Virus record (IMG/VR): IMGVR_UViG_3300017917_003409
Span: 1 to 45,549 of that record
DNA length: 45,549 nt
Direction: 5' to 3' (one strand)
Source of the DNA: a virus
The translations under genes were made by a program, and so were the position numbers. Shown in pieces: positions 15,560 through 24,296 of the stretch (its first letter is position 1; each line of letters opens with the position of its first letter). The notes under the pieces are model-generated. The model was not told where the DNA came from and made no database searches. It saw nothing but the letters and a program-made list of their open reading frames with translations.

Positions 15560-17025
15560 CTTGCTCTGATTTTGCCCAATAACTGCTTGAGTTTAGCACT
15601 TTGCACATCAGCAGTTATCTTGGGTGCATCATCTGCTTGAGCCATGGGTTTGTCCCAGGCATGTGTACCGCCAGAGGGTTTTTCCCACACTGGCGGTTTT
15701 TCTTCGCTGTTGGGTGTGACATTAGCCTTGGCTTTGATTGAATCCATGATGTTGGAACTAGGCTTACGTGCAAATCCGCCACTGGTATCACCGTCATCAC
15801 CGCCGGCATCTGTAATACGCATAGTTTCGATGTTGTATTCTAAATCGATCTTTTGACCGACACCCGTAGAACTACGACTCTTCATACACTGGATTTGATA
15901 CTTGCCGCGCTCTTTCATTGCTCGGCTTGTAAAGATACCAAACACGTTGTCTGCTGTGTTGATCTTTGAAATACCACCCGAGATATGGCTGTGATCAAAT
16001 TCAATCTCTTCCACAGCAGATCTGTTTAATTGCGATGCAGTAACCATGAGTATGCCTAGCTCTTTGGCTAGATTACGAAGTTCTTCGCTTACATACTTGT
16101 CTTTGACAAACAAGTCATTGGGGCTGACTTTTGCACTCACCGGCATCAACAAGTCCAGATAGTCAACCATCATAAAGTCAACTCGGCGTCCTGTTTTGAT
16201 TTGATACTCTTTTAAAAAAGCACGAATATCATTGATGTTGCTTTGTGCTGGCAATGCTTTGACCTGATAGCTGCCTGCTTTTTTGCCCACCATCTTGACT
16301 TTGAGTGCTGCGGTTTCTTTGTCTCTGCGAATATCTTTGGTGCTCATGTCGGTAAGCATGGCCGCTGTGCGCAAGCCTGTTAGTTCTTCTGAGAGTTCCA
16401 ACGAAATGTAAACACCATGCAGGCCTTGTTGCACCCAGTTCAGTGCAATGTTCATCATGACCAAAGATTTACCTGAACCTGAGCCACCAGCAAAGATGTT
16501 TAGTTCACCACGACTGAATCCACCGTACAACAGCCTATCCAACTGTGGCCAACCTGTTGAAACTTGTCCGCCATTGTCAAAGTAACGTGAAAACATGCCT
16601 TCAGGGTCATTCCAAAAGTCCATGCCTAGATCTTTGGTCAATGATATTTGCACAGCATCTTTGATCAGTTTTTCAACTGGTTCAAATTCACCTTTTTCCA
16701 ACAGGTCTGCTGCCTTTAAGATAGCACGTTCTAGTTCTTGGCGTTTGGTAAAGCCTTCAAACTCAGACATAAACCAGTCATAGTGTCCTTCGTTTAGATC
16801 AGGTACTGGTTGTAGTTTGACACCTGTTGCTGCTGCAATTTGTGTGCGGTCCGGCAGTGTGTTATATTTGTCCGAGTGTTCTTTGATGAACTCGGCTGCT
16901 GCTCGTAGATTTTTATCAAAGTTTTGCGGATTGTAAATGTTTTGGACACGCACATAACTAGATGCGTCTTCCAACATCATTTCTAAAAACAACCGCTGTA
17001 CATCAACTCCGTAGTCTTTTAACAA
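15556..17025 (-). CDS. DnaB-like replicative helicase (T4 gp41-like)
   Basis: A 489-aa hexameric 5'-3' helicase for the phage replisome. It has a helical N-terminal domain, then the RecA-fold core: Walker A AGGSGSGKS (about 179-187), the VYISLELSEE strand-helix, Walker B DFMMVDYLDLL, and TASQLNRSAVE (DnaB motif H4-like). The C-terminal ~90 residues are low-complexity and Pro/Lys-rich, likely a flexible tail for primase or loader contact. It overlaps the primase gene by 23 bases, matching the T4 pairing of gp41 and gp61 in function. Confidence 0.93.
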   Translation of the reverse strand: MLKDYGVDVQRLFLEMMLEDASSYVRVQNIYNPQNFDKNLRAAAEFIKEHSDKYNTLPDRTQIAAATGVKLQPVPDLNEGHYDWFMSEFEGFTKRQELERAILKAADLLEKGEFEPVEKLIKDAVQISLTKDLGMDFWNDPEGMFSRYFDNGGQVSTGWPQLDRLLYGGFSRGELNIFAGGSGSGKSLVMMNIALNWVQQGLHGVYISLELSEELTGLRTAAMLTDMSTKDIRRDKETAALKVKMVGKKAGSYQVKALPAQSNINDIRAFLKEYQIKTGRRVDFMMVDYLDLLMPVSAKVSPNDLFVKDKYVSEELRNLAKELGILMVTASQLNRSAVEEIEFDHSHISGGISKINTADNVFGIFTSRAMKERGKYQIQCMKSRSSTGVGQKIDLEYNIETMRITDAGGDDGDTSGGFARKPSSNIMDSIKAKANVTPNSEEKPPVWEKPSGGTHAWDKPMAQADDAPKITADVQSAKLKQLLGKIRAS

Positions 17026-17986
17026 GATTCTTCTTCCTCAACTCAATTTTAATTTTGCTTGTTTCTCTTGATTGCATGATACTTAGTACAGTGCCCAGCT
17101 TGCCGTACTTCTTCACTGCATCGTTTACGTCTTTGCAATCTTCCCAGTTGGGTATGCTTACTGCCCACCCTAGTTCTACTGCACGATCGATTAATTCCAA
17201 GCCTGCTTTGTCTTGGTCGGGTATCACTGTTATTTGTCGATCCAGACTGCGAATTAATCTTGCTTGTGCATCCGAAATTGTGTTGTGCATCACAGCAAGC
17301 CCGCCGATCGAAAGTGCATCAAAGATACCTTCCATTACAAACACATGCTGCCAATCTTCGGGCTGTTGATCTATGCCAAACACATAGCCCGGCTGGCTGT
17401 CTGAAATAAACTTGGGCTGCTTTCCATCTATGAATCTAGAGGTCCATCCTACCAGTTTGTTGTCATAAGTGAAAGGAACAATAACGCTGGGCCTGGTCCA
17501 ATGTATGCCATCTGTGCGTATCTGCGTCATCAACGGAAAGTCTTCAGGAACATGTCGAACTCTAGCATATTCCCAATACTTTGGAAGATCCGGAGTAATC
17601 AGTTCGGCAGCAGGTGGTAGCTCACGCTCTTCAAAAGCGATACCTTGCAGTGTGTTGGATACACGCAGTCGATCATCCAAGATGCCATGTATGTTTTTGT
17701 GTCGCAGACTTTCAATTGTGAGTGCTTCAATTTCTTGTTCTGGTACACCCATCCATTCCATTAATCTTCGAGCTTTGAAGCCAATGGATCTGCCCATTTG
17801 AAAACTAGCAGTGTATCCGCAGTTGAAGCAATGATAGCTCCAACCCAATTCATTGAATTTCATACCCCCGCGCTGGCGTCGGTCTGAGTTTTGTCCGTTG
17901 TGGTGACAACACACTGCATTGAAACTGATCCACCCACTGGGGCTGGATTTTCTTTTAGCAGGTAGATAAGAACCGATGTCAAGCAT
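17003..17986 (-). CDS. TOPRIM primase (T4 gp61-like)
   Basis: A 327-aa DnaG-type primase making RNA primers for lagging-strand synthesis. A zinc-binding N-terminus has Cys26/Cys27-His-His and Cys53-x-x-Cys56 (YHCFNCGYTA). The TOPRIM core has Glu219 (VMEGIFDAL) and Asp257-x-Asp259 (IPDQDKAG). The C-terminus is basic. It lies directly upstream of, and overlaps, the helicase gene, so the primosome pair is co-translated. No strong promoter is evident in the 31-base gap before it. Confidence 0.92.
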   Translation of the reverse strand: MLDIGSYLPAKRKSSPSGWISFNAVCCHHNGQNSDRRQRGGMKFNELGWSYHCFNCGYTASFQMGRSIGFKARRLMEWMGVPEQEIEALTIESLRHKNIHGILDDRLRVSNTLQGIAFEERELPPAAELITPDLPKYWEYARVRHVPEDFPLMTQIRTDGIHWTRPSVIVPFTYDNKLVGWTSRFIDGKQPKFISDSQPGYVFGIDQQPEDWQHVFVMEGIFDALSIGGLAVMHNTISDAQARLIRSLDRQITVIPDQDKAGLELIDRAVELGWAVSIPNWEDCKDVNDAVKKYGKLGTVLSIMQSRETSKIKIELRKKNLVKRLRS

Positions 17987-18017
17987 CAGTGTATTTTAGC
18001 AAAAAGTTTAAGCAAAA

Positions 18018-19091
18018 TCAACGATAATGGATGTTGGTAACTTCGCCGTTGGAGATCAAAGCCACAGCATAAAGATTGTTACCAAATATTTCAGGAATGT
18101 ATCCCGAACCTCCTGCAACTACATTGTAACTGGTTACAGCATTGCCGGTGATATTGGCAGTGACCACTGCCCCAGCGCCGGTGCCCAAAATCTGCACTCG
18201 AGGAGAAGCAATGTATTCATAACCACCATTGACTGGTATAACCGAAGTGACCACACCGTTGGTTACTTCAACGTTGGCAGATGCTCCATAACCAACTGAG
18301 CTGTTGAGTGCTACACGCAGCAATGGATGATAACCAATTACATTGAAGTACACAGATTCTGTGGCATTCAAATACTGTCGGCTTTCAGTTACATTGTACC
18401 ATTCACTTTGATAGTTTGGAGCACCTTGTATTTTGATTGTGCCTGTAAACTGAATCAAGTCCATCTTGATGGTAGTAAATCCAGATTCGTTGCTGGGAAT
18501 GTAGCTGCTGTAATATTCTGTTTGTTTGTAGTAGCTCAGTGGCTGCGGATTTTGTGCCCAGTCCGGCCAGTTGGTAGGCTGCACATTCATGCTGCCCATG
18601 TTCTCATTGCCGTAGATGTCAGGCACTGTGATCGCTGCACTGGGAATGAACTGAGGAAATACGCTGTCAACAACATTGCAATCTGCTCTGGCCCCCGCAT
18701 TAGCATCTACAAACACAGCTTGTTGGTAGTCACCTTGATTGCGTTGGATACTGTAGCTGGCGGGTTGCGCTTCGATGTCGTCTGTATCTTCGGGGGTCAG
18801 CACAACTTTAACCCGTCCCAGTGGTGCAGAAAGCACTTCCATTTGTTTTTCAACAAACAATTCTGTACCGTTTTGACTCAGTAAGCGAAACACAAATGTG
18901 GACCCTGTGATGTTTACAGGTTTTTGTGCTTGATTGATAAATTCAAAGAGTAGAACATTGTCTACTCCTTTGTTAACTGTTAGGGTTTTTGCGTACACGG
19001 GTTCATACCTCATAGTGAAGTACCCGCCACTGGTGTCAACTAAGAGTACCCTGGTGATTTGTTGGTATAAGTATGCAGTGGTCGAATACAT
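18018..19091 (-). CDS. Fibre/baseplate-type virion protein with BppU-like N-terminus (357 aa)
   Basis: The first ~100 residues (KTLTVNKGVDNVLLFEFINQ, then FVFRLLSQNGTELFVEKQM and VVLTPEDTDDIE) resemble the immunoglobulin-like N-terminal domain of baseplate upper proteins and related fibre proteins, a domain that docks receptor-binding parts to the tail. The remainder is Asn/Tyr/Gly-rich beta structure, ending in repeated glycine-rich strands (NGGYEYIASPRVQILGTGAG). An ATAAATA late-like box and CGAGGA ribosome site precede the ATG. Function as a virion protein is likely; exact position in the particle unknown. Confidence 0.75.
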   Translation of the reverse strand: MYSTTAYLYQQITRVLLVDTSGGYFTMRYEPVYAKTLTVNKGVDNVLLFEFINQAQKPVNITGSTFVFRLLSQNGTELFVEKQMEVLSAPLGRVKVVLTPEDTDDIEAQPASYSIQRNQGDYQQAVFVDANAGARADCNVVDSVFPQFIPSAAITVPDIYGNENMGSMNVQPTNWPDWAQNPQPLSYYKQTEYYSSYIPSNESGFTTIKMDLIQFTGTIKIQGAPNYQSEWYNVTESRQYLNATESVYFNVIGYHPLLRVALNSSVGYGASANVEVTNGVVTSVIPVNGGYEYIASPRVQILGTGAGAVVTANITGNAVTSYNVVAGGSGYIPEIFGNNLYAVALISNGEVTNIHYR

Positions 19092-19112
19092 AAAGATCCT
19101 CGAATAGTATTT

Positions 19113-19490
19113 ATGGGTAACAATATTTTTGAAAAACTGACGGAGAAATACCCCTTTATAACATTATGCCTGTATGCCAACCAGGAATATGTGGGTGTGG
19201 TACAAAACAGAGACGAAACTGTGACCACTATCTATGACTTTGGAAGTATTCAAAGTCAGGAAGACAAGTTAGAATTCTTGGAATTAGCTGGACAATGGTG
19301 GTGGGAAAGCAATAGATCTATCCCAATCAACATATTTTTGCGGCACGATTGGGATAAATTTCGAGGGACCTTGCGTACATTTATAAACAAAGATTTAGAA
19401 ATATTACACGGTCCGACCTGTAGCTTGCTGGACCTAAGCCGCAAAAAGACCAAACGCAAATCTATTACACTTGTTCGCCGTCTTGACTGA
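19113..19490 (+). CDS. Conserved T4-like phage protein (125 aa)
   Basis: I recall this family in T4-like cyanophages without known function. The conserved core is LCLYANQEYVGVVQNRDETVT and QWWWESNRSIPINIFLRHDW; the protein ends in a basic segment (SRKKTKRKS). It starts 21 bases from the divergent 357-aa gene, with no clear ribosome site, and its 3' end overlaps the DnaE-like gene on the other strand by 26 bases, so the two transcripts form a short antisense overlap. Confidence 0.8.
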   Translation: MGNNIFEKLTEKYPFITLCLYANQEYVGVVQNRDETVTTIYDFGSIQSQEDKLEFLELAGQWWWESNRSIPINIFLRHDWDKFRGTLRTFINKDLEILHGPTCSLLDLSRKKTKRKSITLVRRLD

Positions 19491-20037
19491 GCAAATTCAT
19501 ATGCAGCGCAACCAATTGCGCATAGCCCAATGCATGTGACTTTTTAAATGTGTAGCCCCGGCTATCATCACCATCCCATACGCTGGCAAAAACTTCGTCC
19601 CAAGGACGCCGCTGCAAATGCGCCTTACCGGGACGAATAATCGAAATAAAAGCAGCCATCCTGGGTATCGAGTCTGGTTGCATTTGCACCATTAAATCCA
19701 CATAGTTTCCTACATGCACTAACTGAGAGGCCCAAGGTTCATCAGTCCACAGCCTTGCCCAGTTGGGCGTTTGCTGTAGCATTTGTTCATAATGTTCGGG
19801 GCTTTTGACCAAACTGTAAACACTCATGTTTAAAAAGTCTAGCTTGAAGTAACCGCGACGTTCTGCAATTTCGTAGTCAATGGCTGCACAATTGTTGACT
19901 GGGTCTCGCGGGATATCAGTGACATAGATGCCCGAGTTGTGTTTTCGACCTGTATCGTCTAGCCGTGCTGGAACGTGCTGAATCAGTTTCAGTAATGCGT
20001 CCCTGTCGGGCATGTCGATGTCGATGTCTGCACTCAT
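19465..20037 (-). CDS. Miniature DnaE-like protein (190 aa)
   Basis: The protein reads as a shortened bacterial DNA polymerase III alpha subunit. It opens with ADIDIDMPDRDALL, like the palm motif carrying two catalytic Asp in DnaE. It continues with HNSGIYVTDIP (DnaE G-x-V-I-S-D-x-P), RGYFKLDFLNMSVYSLV (DnaE KxDFLGLxxLT), SIPRMAAFISIIRPGKAHL (DnaE LxALxALYRPGP) and FKKSHALGYAQLVALHM (DnaE KSHAxAYALVxY). The order matches DnaE, but the PHP domain, most of the fingers and the HhH, clamp-binding and OB parts are missing. Its ATG overlaps the previous stop (ATGA). Polymerase activity seems unlikely for so small a protein; a role in replisome binding or regulation is speculative. Confidence 0.65.
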   Translation of the reverse strand: MSADIDIDMPDRDALLKLIQHVPARLDDTGRKHNSGIYVTDIPRDPVNNCAAIDYEIAERRGYFKLDFLNMSVYSLVKSPEHYEQMLQQTPNWARLWTDEPWASQLVHVGNYVDLMVQMQPDSIPRMAAFISIIRPGKAHLQRRPWDEVFASVWDGDDSRGYTFKKSHALGYAQLVALHMNLLSQDGEQV

Positions 20038-20402
20038 GCGTTGTCCACTAGTGCAGCTACGACCCGAACTTGTTCTTCGGCTTGTTTAACTGCTTTCAGT
20101 GCATCTGCCACACTGGGATGTTTGGCAGCAAGATCTCGCAGTCTTTGTTCTTCGGCCATTTTTGTCCTAGCCCAATTTACAATAGATTGCACTTCGGGAG
20201 TAAGTTCTACTGTAGTATACGATGAAGACAGTGTTAGCCAAGATATTCCATCATACACTTCCATGTTTTGACTAGAGCCGTTGTAACGAACTTGTCCAAC
20301 TAGTGTGTTGTTTGACGACGAGGAATTGTTATAAAACTGCGGCCAGCTAGTGTAACCGCCGTTGACTTGTACACCGTTGCTGCCGTTGATACCTTTGATC
20401 AT
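20034..20402 (-). CDS. Small protein with fibre-like N-terminus and helical C-terminus (122 aa)
   Basis: Residues 1-65 are Asn/Ser/Gly-rich with TLVGQVRYNGSSQNMEVYDG, a motif common in phage fibre or baseplate accessory proteins (the short 'G-x-x-RYN...VYDG-x-W' unit). Residues 66-122 form charged helices. It is coupled to both neighbours (TAA-A-ATG upstream, ATGA downstream). A structural or adaptor role is inference. Confidence 0.65.
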   Translation of the reverse strand: MIKGINGSNGVQVNGGYTSWPQFYNNSSSSNNTLVGQVRYNGSSQNMEVYDGISWLTLSSSYTTVELTPEVQSIVNWARTKMAEEQRLRDLAAKHPSVADALKAVKQAEEQVRVVAALVDNA

Positions 20403-20403
20403 T

Positions 20404-21078
20404 TTACCATCCTGCTTGTTTTAAAATATCTCGAACCCAGATTTGATCTGCTGGGTAGTCTGCAAATTTCTTTTGCCATGTATCTGAATCAATGTAAGGC
20501 CAAATCATTGTCAACTGCTCGCTGTTGATTTGATTCAAAAATGTTTGTCCAGCATCGCTGTTATAGATAACCCAAGGACTGATTCTACCTGTAGTTATAG
20601 CATAGCACAGCATGTTATTGCTACCATAACGGAGACAGTCTTGTGGTTGTGCTGAATGCTTCTCTGCCCAATCTATGCTATACTCAACAGATCTGGCCAC
20701 TGCATCTGCTGCGGCTTCTGTTCGCAAATAGTCAATGAGATATTCTGTGTACACACGATCTGAACACCACTGATCAATCTTTTTTTGATTCTTCAACAAC
20801 CAATCAATCATGCGACTGGGGTTGATTACTCTAGTGTCTATACAATAGCGTCCAAACTTTACAAAGGCTTTGTAATAAGCACTGTCTGCAAAATCATCAA
20901 ATGACTTGTGTTTGGATCCTTTGTGCATCATACTGTAGAACTGTAGGTATGCTTGGAATCCAATTTGCACTCCACGCTCATTTTGCTCCATGCGTCGACG
21001 CTTGGGTTCACACATGTGTACCGCAATTGTACTTTCTCTGGCAAAAGTTTTCTTACAAAACTCGCACTGATAAGTCAT
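20404..21078 (-). CDS. C2H2 zinc-finger protein conserved in T4-like phages (224 aa)
   Basis: The N-terminus is a classic C2H2-like finger (YQCEFCKKTFARESTIAVHMC; Cys-x2-Cys ... His then Cys, so strictly C2HC). Basic residues follow (EPKRRRMEQ), then a long helical domain ending in SPWVIYNSDAGQTFL, MIWPYIDSDTW and ILKQAGW. The start is set to the ATG at 21078, one base after the upstream stop region (TGAAATG); a longer reading would overlap that gene by 59 bases. DNA or RNA binding is suggested by the finger; function unknown. I recall homologues in cyanophages. Confidence 0.75.
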   Translation of the reverse strand: MTYQCEFCKKTFARESTIAVHMCEPKRRRMEQNERGVQIGFQAYLQFYSMMHKGSKHKSFDDFADSAYYKAFVKFGRYCIDTRVINPSRMIDWLLKNQKKIDQWCSDRVYTEYLIDYLRTEAAADAVARSVEYSIDWAEKHSAQPQDCLRYGSNNMLCYAITTGRISPWVIYNSDAGQTFLNQINSEQLTMIWPYIDSDTWQKKFADYPADQIWVRDILKQAGW

Positions 21079-21079
21079 T

Positions 21080-21526
21080 TCACTTTTTGTCTTCACCGGC
21101 TGATCTAAAGTAAGCATCAATTTCTTTTTGTGAAACAATTTGCATCATGACGTTGATTTCGTCATCTTTGTAATCAGGGAAAATTTCCTGCAATGCTTTG
21201 CGTTTGGTACTGTCGCCCGCTACTTTCTTTTTAGGTGCAATCCAATTATGTCTAAAACTGCCCATATCTGGACTCACAGTTGTTGCACACAGCCATTGCA
21301 GTTTTGGATGCCGGCTGAGATCAAAGAAGTTTTTGTTGAGACGCTCGTTGGTAGAGATTACATAGAATTCCTGCAGATCCCGCGAGCCTTCAACAGCAGA
21401 GCCCCACCGAATCATTAGATAGTTTGAAAACTTCTTGCGTTCTTCGGGAGTAAGATCATCATAGAATGATCTGACCTTGCGGTCAAACATCTTCATCTCA
21501 TTGGCAATGTTTAGTTTATCGCTCAT
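21080..21526 (-). CDS. Conserved T4-like protein, possibly clamp-loader small subunit-like (148 aa)
   Basis: Start at ATG 21526 (MSDKLNIANEMK); a GTG 12 bases upstream is possible. The protein is helical with a conserved run KKFSNYLMIRWGSAVEG and STNERLNKNFFD, then a conserved W-x-A-P-K-K-K loop. The order ANEM...FD...L..KKR/F...W and a late DDEI helix faintly recalls gp62 clamp-loader subunits of cyanophages, but I would not assign gp62 on this. It sits in an operon with replication-type genes and overlaps the 64-aa gene by 11 bases. Confidence 0.65.
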   Translation of the reverse strand: MSDKLNIANEMKMFDRKVRSFYDDLTPEERKKFSNYLMIRWGSAVEGSRDLQEFYVISTNERLNKNFFDLSRHPKLQWLCATTVSPDMGSFRHNWIAPKKKVAGDSTKRKALQEIFPDYKDDEINVMMQIVSQKEIDAYFRSAGEDKK

Positions 21527-21710
21527 CTTGAATTGCACTTTCTAGGTATGCAGTTACCTTTCTTTTACCGTCCCATAAACCACGTTCTATTGTAACCAAT
21601 CTCCATCCTAGACCGCCAAGTTTGTTTAGATCATCTTGTATTTTTTGATCGTTAATGAGATCGTTGTTCTTATCAGTCCACGAATAGACATAGTATTGAT
21701 ATCTGTTCAT
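21516..21710 (-). CDS. Small DUF4177-like protein (64 aa)
   Basis: A compact alpha-beta protein (YYVYSW, then LNKLGGLGWRLVTIERG) with the helix-GW-strand layout of DUF4177-type small proteins. The ATG overlaps the stop of the upstream gene (TAATG). Function unknown. Confidence 0.7.
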   Translation of the reverse strand: MNRYQYYVYSWTDKNNDLINDQKIQDDLNKLGGLGWRLVTIERGLWDGKRKVTAYLESAIQDER

Positions 21711-21952
21711 TATTCTTTGCGTAAATTATACAGCACAAACATTTTGTCCAACAAATCTTTCATGTCCGGATGTTGTTCACACATAGCCAACACCTGATTC
21801 ATTTCGTTCATGTAGTACCGACGTTCGGCCGTTTCTTGTTGCTGGGTATCATACCCTATCAACTGACGCTCAGTCTTGCCAAACTCTCGTGCATAGACAC
21901 GACCGTCAGCTCGTTCATAGATGTAAGTTGCACCGGGTTTGAGAGTGCCCAT
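21710..21952 (-). CDS. Small conserved phage protein (80 aa)
   Basis: The protein opens with KPGATYIYERADGRVYAREFG, a beta-hairpin I recall from other environmental phages, followed by a helix ending LLDKMFVLYNLRKE. No function known. Its start overlaps the cupin stop (TGATG) and its stop overlaps the next start (TAATG), so it is part of a continuously coupled operon. Confidence 0.75.
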   Translation of the reverse strand: MGTLKPGATYIYERADGRVYAREFGKTERQLIGYDTQQQETAERRYYMNEMNQVLAMCEQHPDMKDLLDKMFVLYNLRKE

Positions 21953-22287
21953 CAGTGATTCCGTTTTCCGTCAAACACACAGTTAAACACAAGATTCATT
22001 TCGCCGTCGTTGATCACTCGATGAAATGCACCGTTAGGAATCAGCACAATATCGCCCGGATTGACTCTGAACTTTTCTTCGTCTACAATCATCATGCCTG
22101 TGCCTTGCACAAAGAAATAAACTTCTTCTTGTCCTGCATGACTATGTCCGCGAGTCATTTGTCCGCGATACAGTTTAGTTGAACTCAACACAAGATTGTT
22201 CAGCGTCTTGTTGTCCTTGAGCAGATAGGTTTCATTGTCTTTGACAATTTCACCACCAATGTCGTGATTATCGTATTTGAGTTTCAT
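21952..22287 (-). CDS. Single-domain cupin protein (111 aa)
   Basis: A cupin_2 barrel. Motif 1 is HSHAGQEEVYFFVQGTG (His-x-His-x4-Glu pattern) and motif 2 is PGDIVLIPNGAFHRVIND, giving the usual metal ligands His, His, Glu and a final His. Small phage cupins of this kind often act in sugar-nucleotide metabolism, but the substrate cannot be read here. Start and stop overlap both neighbours (TAATG and TGATG). Confidence 0.88.
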   Translation of the reverse strand: MKLKYDNHDIGGEIVKDNETYLLKDNKTLNNLVLSSTKLYRGQMTRGHSHAGQEEVYFFVQGTGMMIVDEEKFRVNPGDIVLIPNGAFHRVINDGEMNLVFNCVFDGKRNH

Positions 22288-22787
22288 TACCAGGCCTTGT
22301 TGTAATCTACAATTTCACAGTTTCTACTAATGTCTTTGACAAAATACACACAGTCGGGTTCGGGATCATCGTTGATGGGAACAGCCAACATCTGTCCGTT
22401 TTTTAACTTGGGTGCATACCAACTTACATCGTGGTATACATCTAGAATTTCAATGTCGGGAAAGCTGGGCCTATAACTAGACAGTGGATTAAATTGAAAT
22501 ACCTTGAATCCGCGATCATTGATTGACGTCAATGGCAATACTTCCAGATCACCAATGTCGGGTTCGCCGATCAGTACTTGCCAGTCCATGGGCATCTTGA
22601 TTGTGTTGTTTCCAATACGCAGTACAAGTGCAGGACTGTTAAAACTTTCTAGAAAAATCAACGGAATAAAATGATAGTCAGGATCCTTGGGGTCACTGTT
22701 GTCTAGTATTGCAAATCTCATATCATCTACTTCTTCGGGTAAATGATCTAGATCGTAAAAGGTATTGTCTAAGGTTAATATACGCAT
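22287..22787 (-). CDS. Conserved T4-like hypothetical protein (166 aa)
   Basis: First gene of the operon 22787-19465. It is acidic, beta-rich and Pro-rich, with no named domain; the segment MPMDWQVLIGEPDIGDLEVLPL and the C-terminal PEPDCVYFVKDI look conserved in related phages as I recall. It lies directly after a strong promoter whose predicted start is only about 2 bases before the ATG, so the transcript may be nearly leaderless. Confidence 0.7.
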   Translation of the reverse strand: MRILTLDNTFYDLDHLPEEVDDMRFAILDNSDPKDPDYHFIPLIFLESFNSPALVLRIGNNTIKMPMDWQVLIGEPDIGDLEVLPLTSINDRGFKVFQFNPLSSYRPSFPDIEILDVYHDVSWYAPKLKNGQMLAVPINDDPEPDCVYFVKDISRNCEIVDYNKAW

Positions 22788-22795
22788 ATGATATT

Positions 22796-22824
22796 ATTGT
22801 ATAGATTGAAGTGGATAAAGTCAA
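22796..22824 (-). promoter_or_regulatory. Sigma70-type promoter of the cupin/DnaE-like operon
   Basis: Minus strand TTGACT, 17-base spacer, TACAAT, starting three bases after the uvsW stop. Predicted start near 22789, two bases before the ATG at 22787; no Shine-Dalgarno site is present between them. Confidence 0.75.
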
Positions 22825-22826
22825 CC

Positions 22827-24296
22827 TTAGGCCAACTTCATCCATTCTAATTTTTCTGTAGTAAAAGGATAATTGGCTTCTTTGTAGTAGGCTTTGCGTT
22901 TGGTTAGATGTCGCTTGGCAAATTTACAAGTAGAAGTTATGTCCCAGATTTCAACATGATCTTTGTCCTCAGCTTTCCGGATACCACGACCAATCGATTG
23001 GATAACCCTAACAAACGACTTGCCAGGCTCGACAAGAACAAGATTAAAAATACGAGGAATGTTAATACCAACCGCAGCCACGCCGTATGTAGCCACGATA
23101 ATTTTGTCATTGGCTTCTGCCACAGATTCATATTCTTCCTGTCTATCTTTTGATTTGGTTGCGCCTGACACAAACACTGCACGGTCTCCTAGGCGTTCTA
23201 CTAGTGCGTGTCCAGCTGCCACACGATCAACCAGCACCAATGTATTGCCTGTTTCGTTTACTTGTTGTATCAATGCTGCCATTGCGTCCAGTCGTCCAGA
23301 CTCTTCTAACAAGTATTTCAACTCACTTTGATAATCTTTGTACTCAACGTGATCAACTAATTGTACAATATTCACATGGCAATTTGCAAGCACGCCTTGC
23401 TGTTGTAATTCGTTGGCACTGAGCCTGCTGACCACTGGTCCCAAGCTGACCAACAAAGCCATGAATTCGTACTTCTCCTTGGGCACTGTGCCTGTCAAAC
23501 CCCAGCGAATTGGCACTTGCGACATAATGCCTGTTAGCAGTGTTTTCAATGCATCTGCTTTGGCCATGTGTACTTCGTCGACAATCAAACACACAACATC
23601 TTCAATAAAATCTTGGATAGTGATTTCGGCTACCCCGTTCTTGGTATTCTTCAACAATACGTTGAGGCTTTGCCATGTGCAGATGGTATGCTTATGTCCG
23701 TGCTCCTTGCGATCACCAAAGTATACGCCCACGTCCAGTCCTACATTGCGATAGTCCTTTTCGGTTTGTCGCACAAGGTCTTTGTTGGGCACAATCACAA
23801 TGCTTCGACCATATGCTTCCACTGCGGCACTGAGTGTGGCAGTCATGATTGTTTTTCCTGCACCTGTGGCCACTTCTTGAATGCTCTGCGGGTTTTGCAA
23901 AAAGTTGTTGACAATCTCTACCTGATAGTCACGCAACATAATGGGCTGTCCTTCTGCAGGATGCCCTTTGGGCCATGTTTTGTGTGCCCAACTGTGCTCT
24001 TCTACTTGGTTAAAATCAAAAGTGTTTGAATATGTACGCTGGTCATCTAGCTCAATGTCGTAATCATATTGTTCCAGTATAGGCACAATTTCCGGCAGCA
24101 GGTTTGTAAACGTAGAGCCACCCAACTGAAAATAACTTACCTTGCCGTCCCAACGTCCTAGTCGCACAGCAGGAAGATAACGTGCATAAGGTACGTCATA
24201 CTTGAATGTGTTTACTAATTTTTTGCGGCAATCTAAATCAAGTCCTTCGATCTTGATGTTGACTTCGTCCTTGATAACAATAGTTGCTTGTTTCAT
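22827..24296 (-). CDS. uvsW: UvsW-like DNA/RNA helicase
   Basis: A 489-aa superfamily 2 helicase; in T4, UvsW unwinds R-loops and branched DNA in recombination-dependent replication. An N-terminal DNA-binding domain (LGRWDGKVSYF) leads to the Q-motif region (LRDYQVEIV), Walker A ATGAGKT (143-149), the DEVH box (240-243), motif III GLTGT, and motifs V-VI (VGINIPR, QSIGRGIRK). All helicase motifs are intact and the length matches T4-like members. The ATG overlaps the radical SAM stop (ATGA). Confidence 0.93.
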   Translation of the reverse strand: MKQATIVIKDEVNIKIEGLDLDCRKKLVNTFKYDVPYARYLPAVRLGRWDGKVSYFQLGGSTFTNLLPEIVPILEQYDYDIELDDQRTYSNTFDFNQVEEHSWAHKTWPKGHPAEGQPIMLRDYQVEIVNNFLQNPQSIQEVATGAGKTIMTATLSAAVEAYGRSIVIVPNKDLVRQTEKDYRNVGLDVGVYFGDRKEHGHKHTICTWQSLNVLLKNTKNGVAEITIQDFIEDVVCLIVDEVHMAKADALKTLLTGIMSQVPIRWGLTGTVPKEKYEFMALLVSLGPVVSRLSANELQQQGVLANCHVNIVQLVDHVEYKDYQSELKYLLEESGRLDAMAALIQQVNETGNTLVLVDRVAAGHALVERLGDRAVFVSGATKSKDRQEEYESVAEANDKIIVATYGVAAVGINIPRIFNLVLVEPGKSFVRVIQSIGRGIRKAEDKDHVEIWDITSTCKFAKRHLTKRKAYYKEANYPFTTEKLEWMKLA

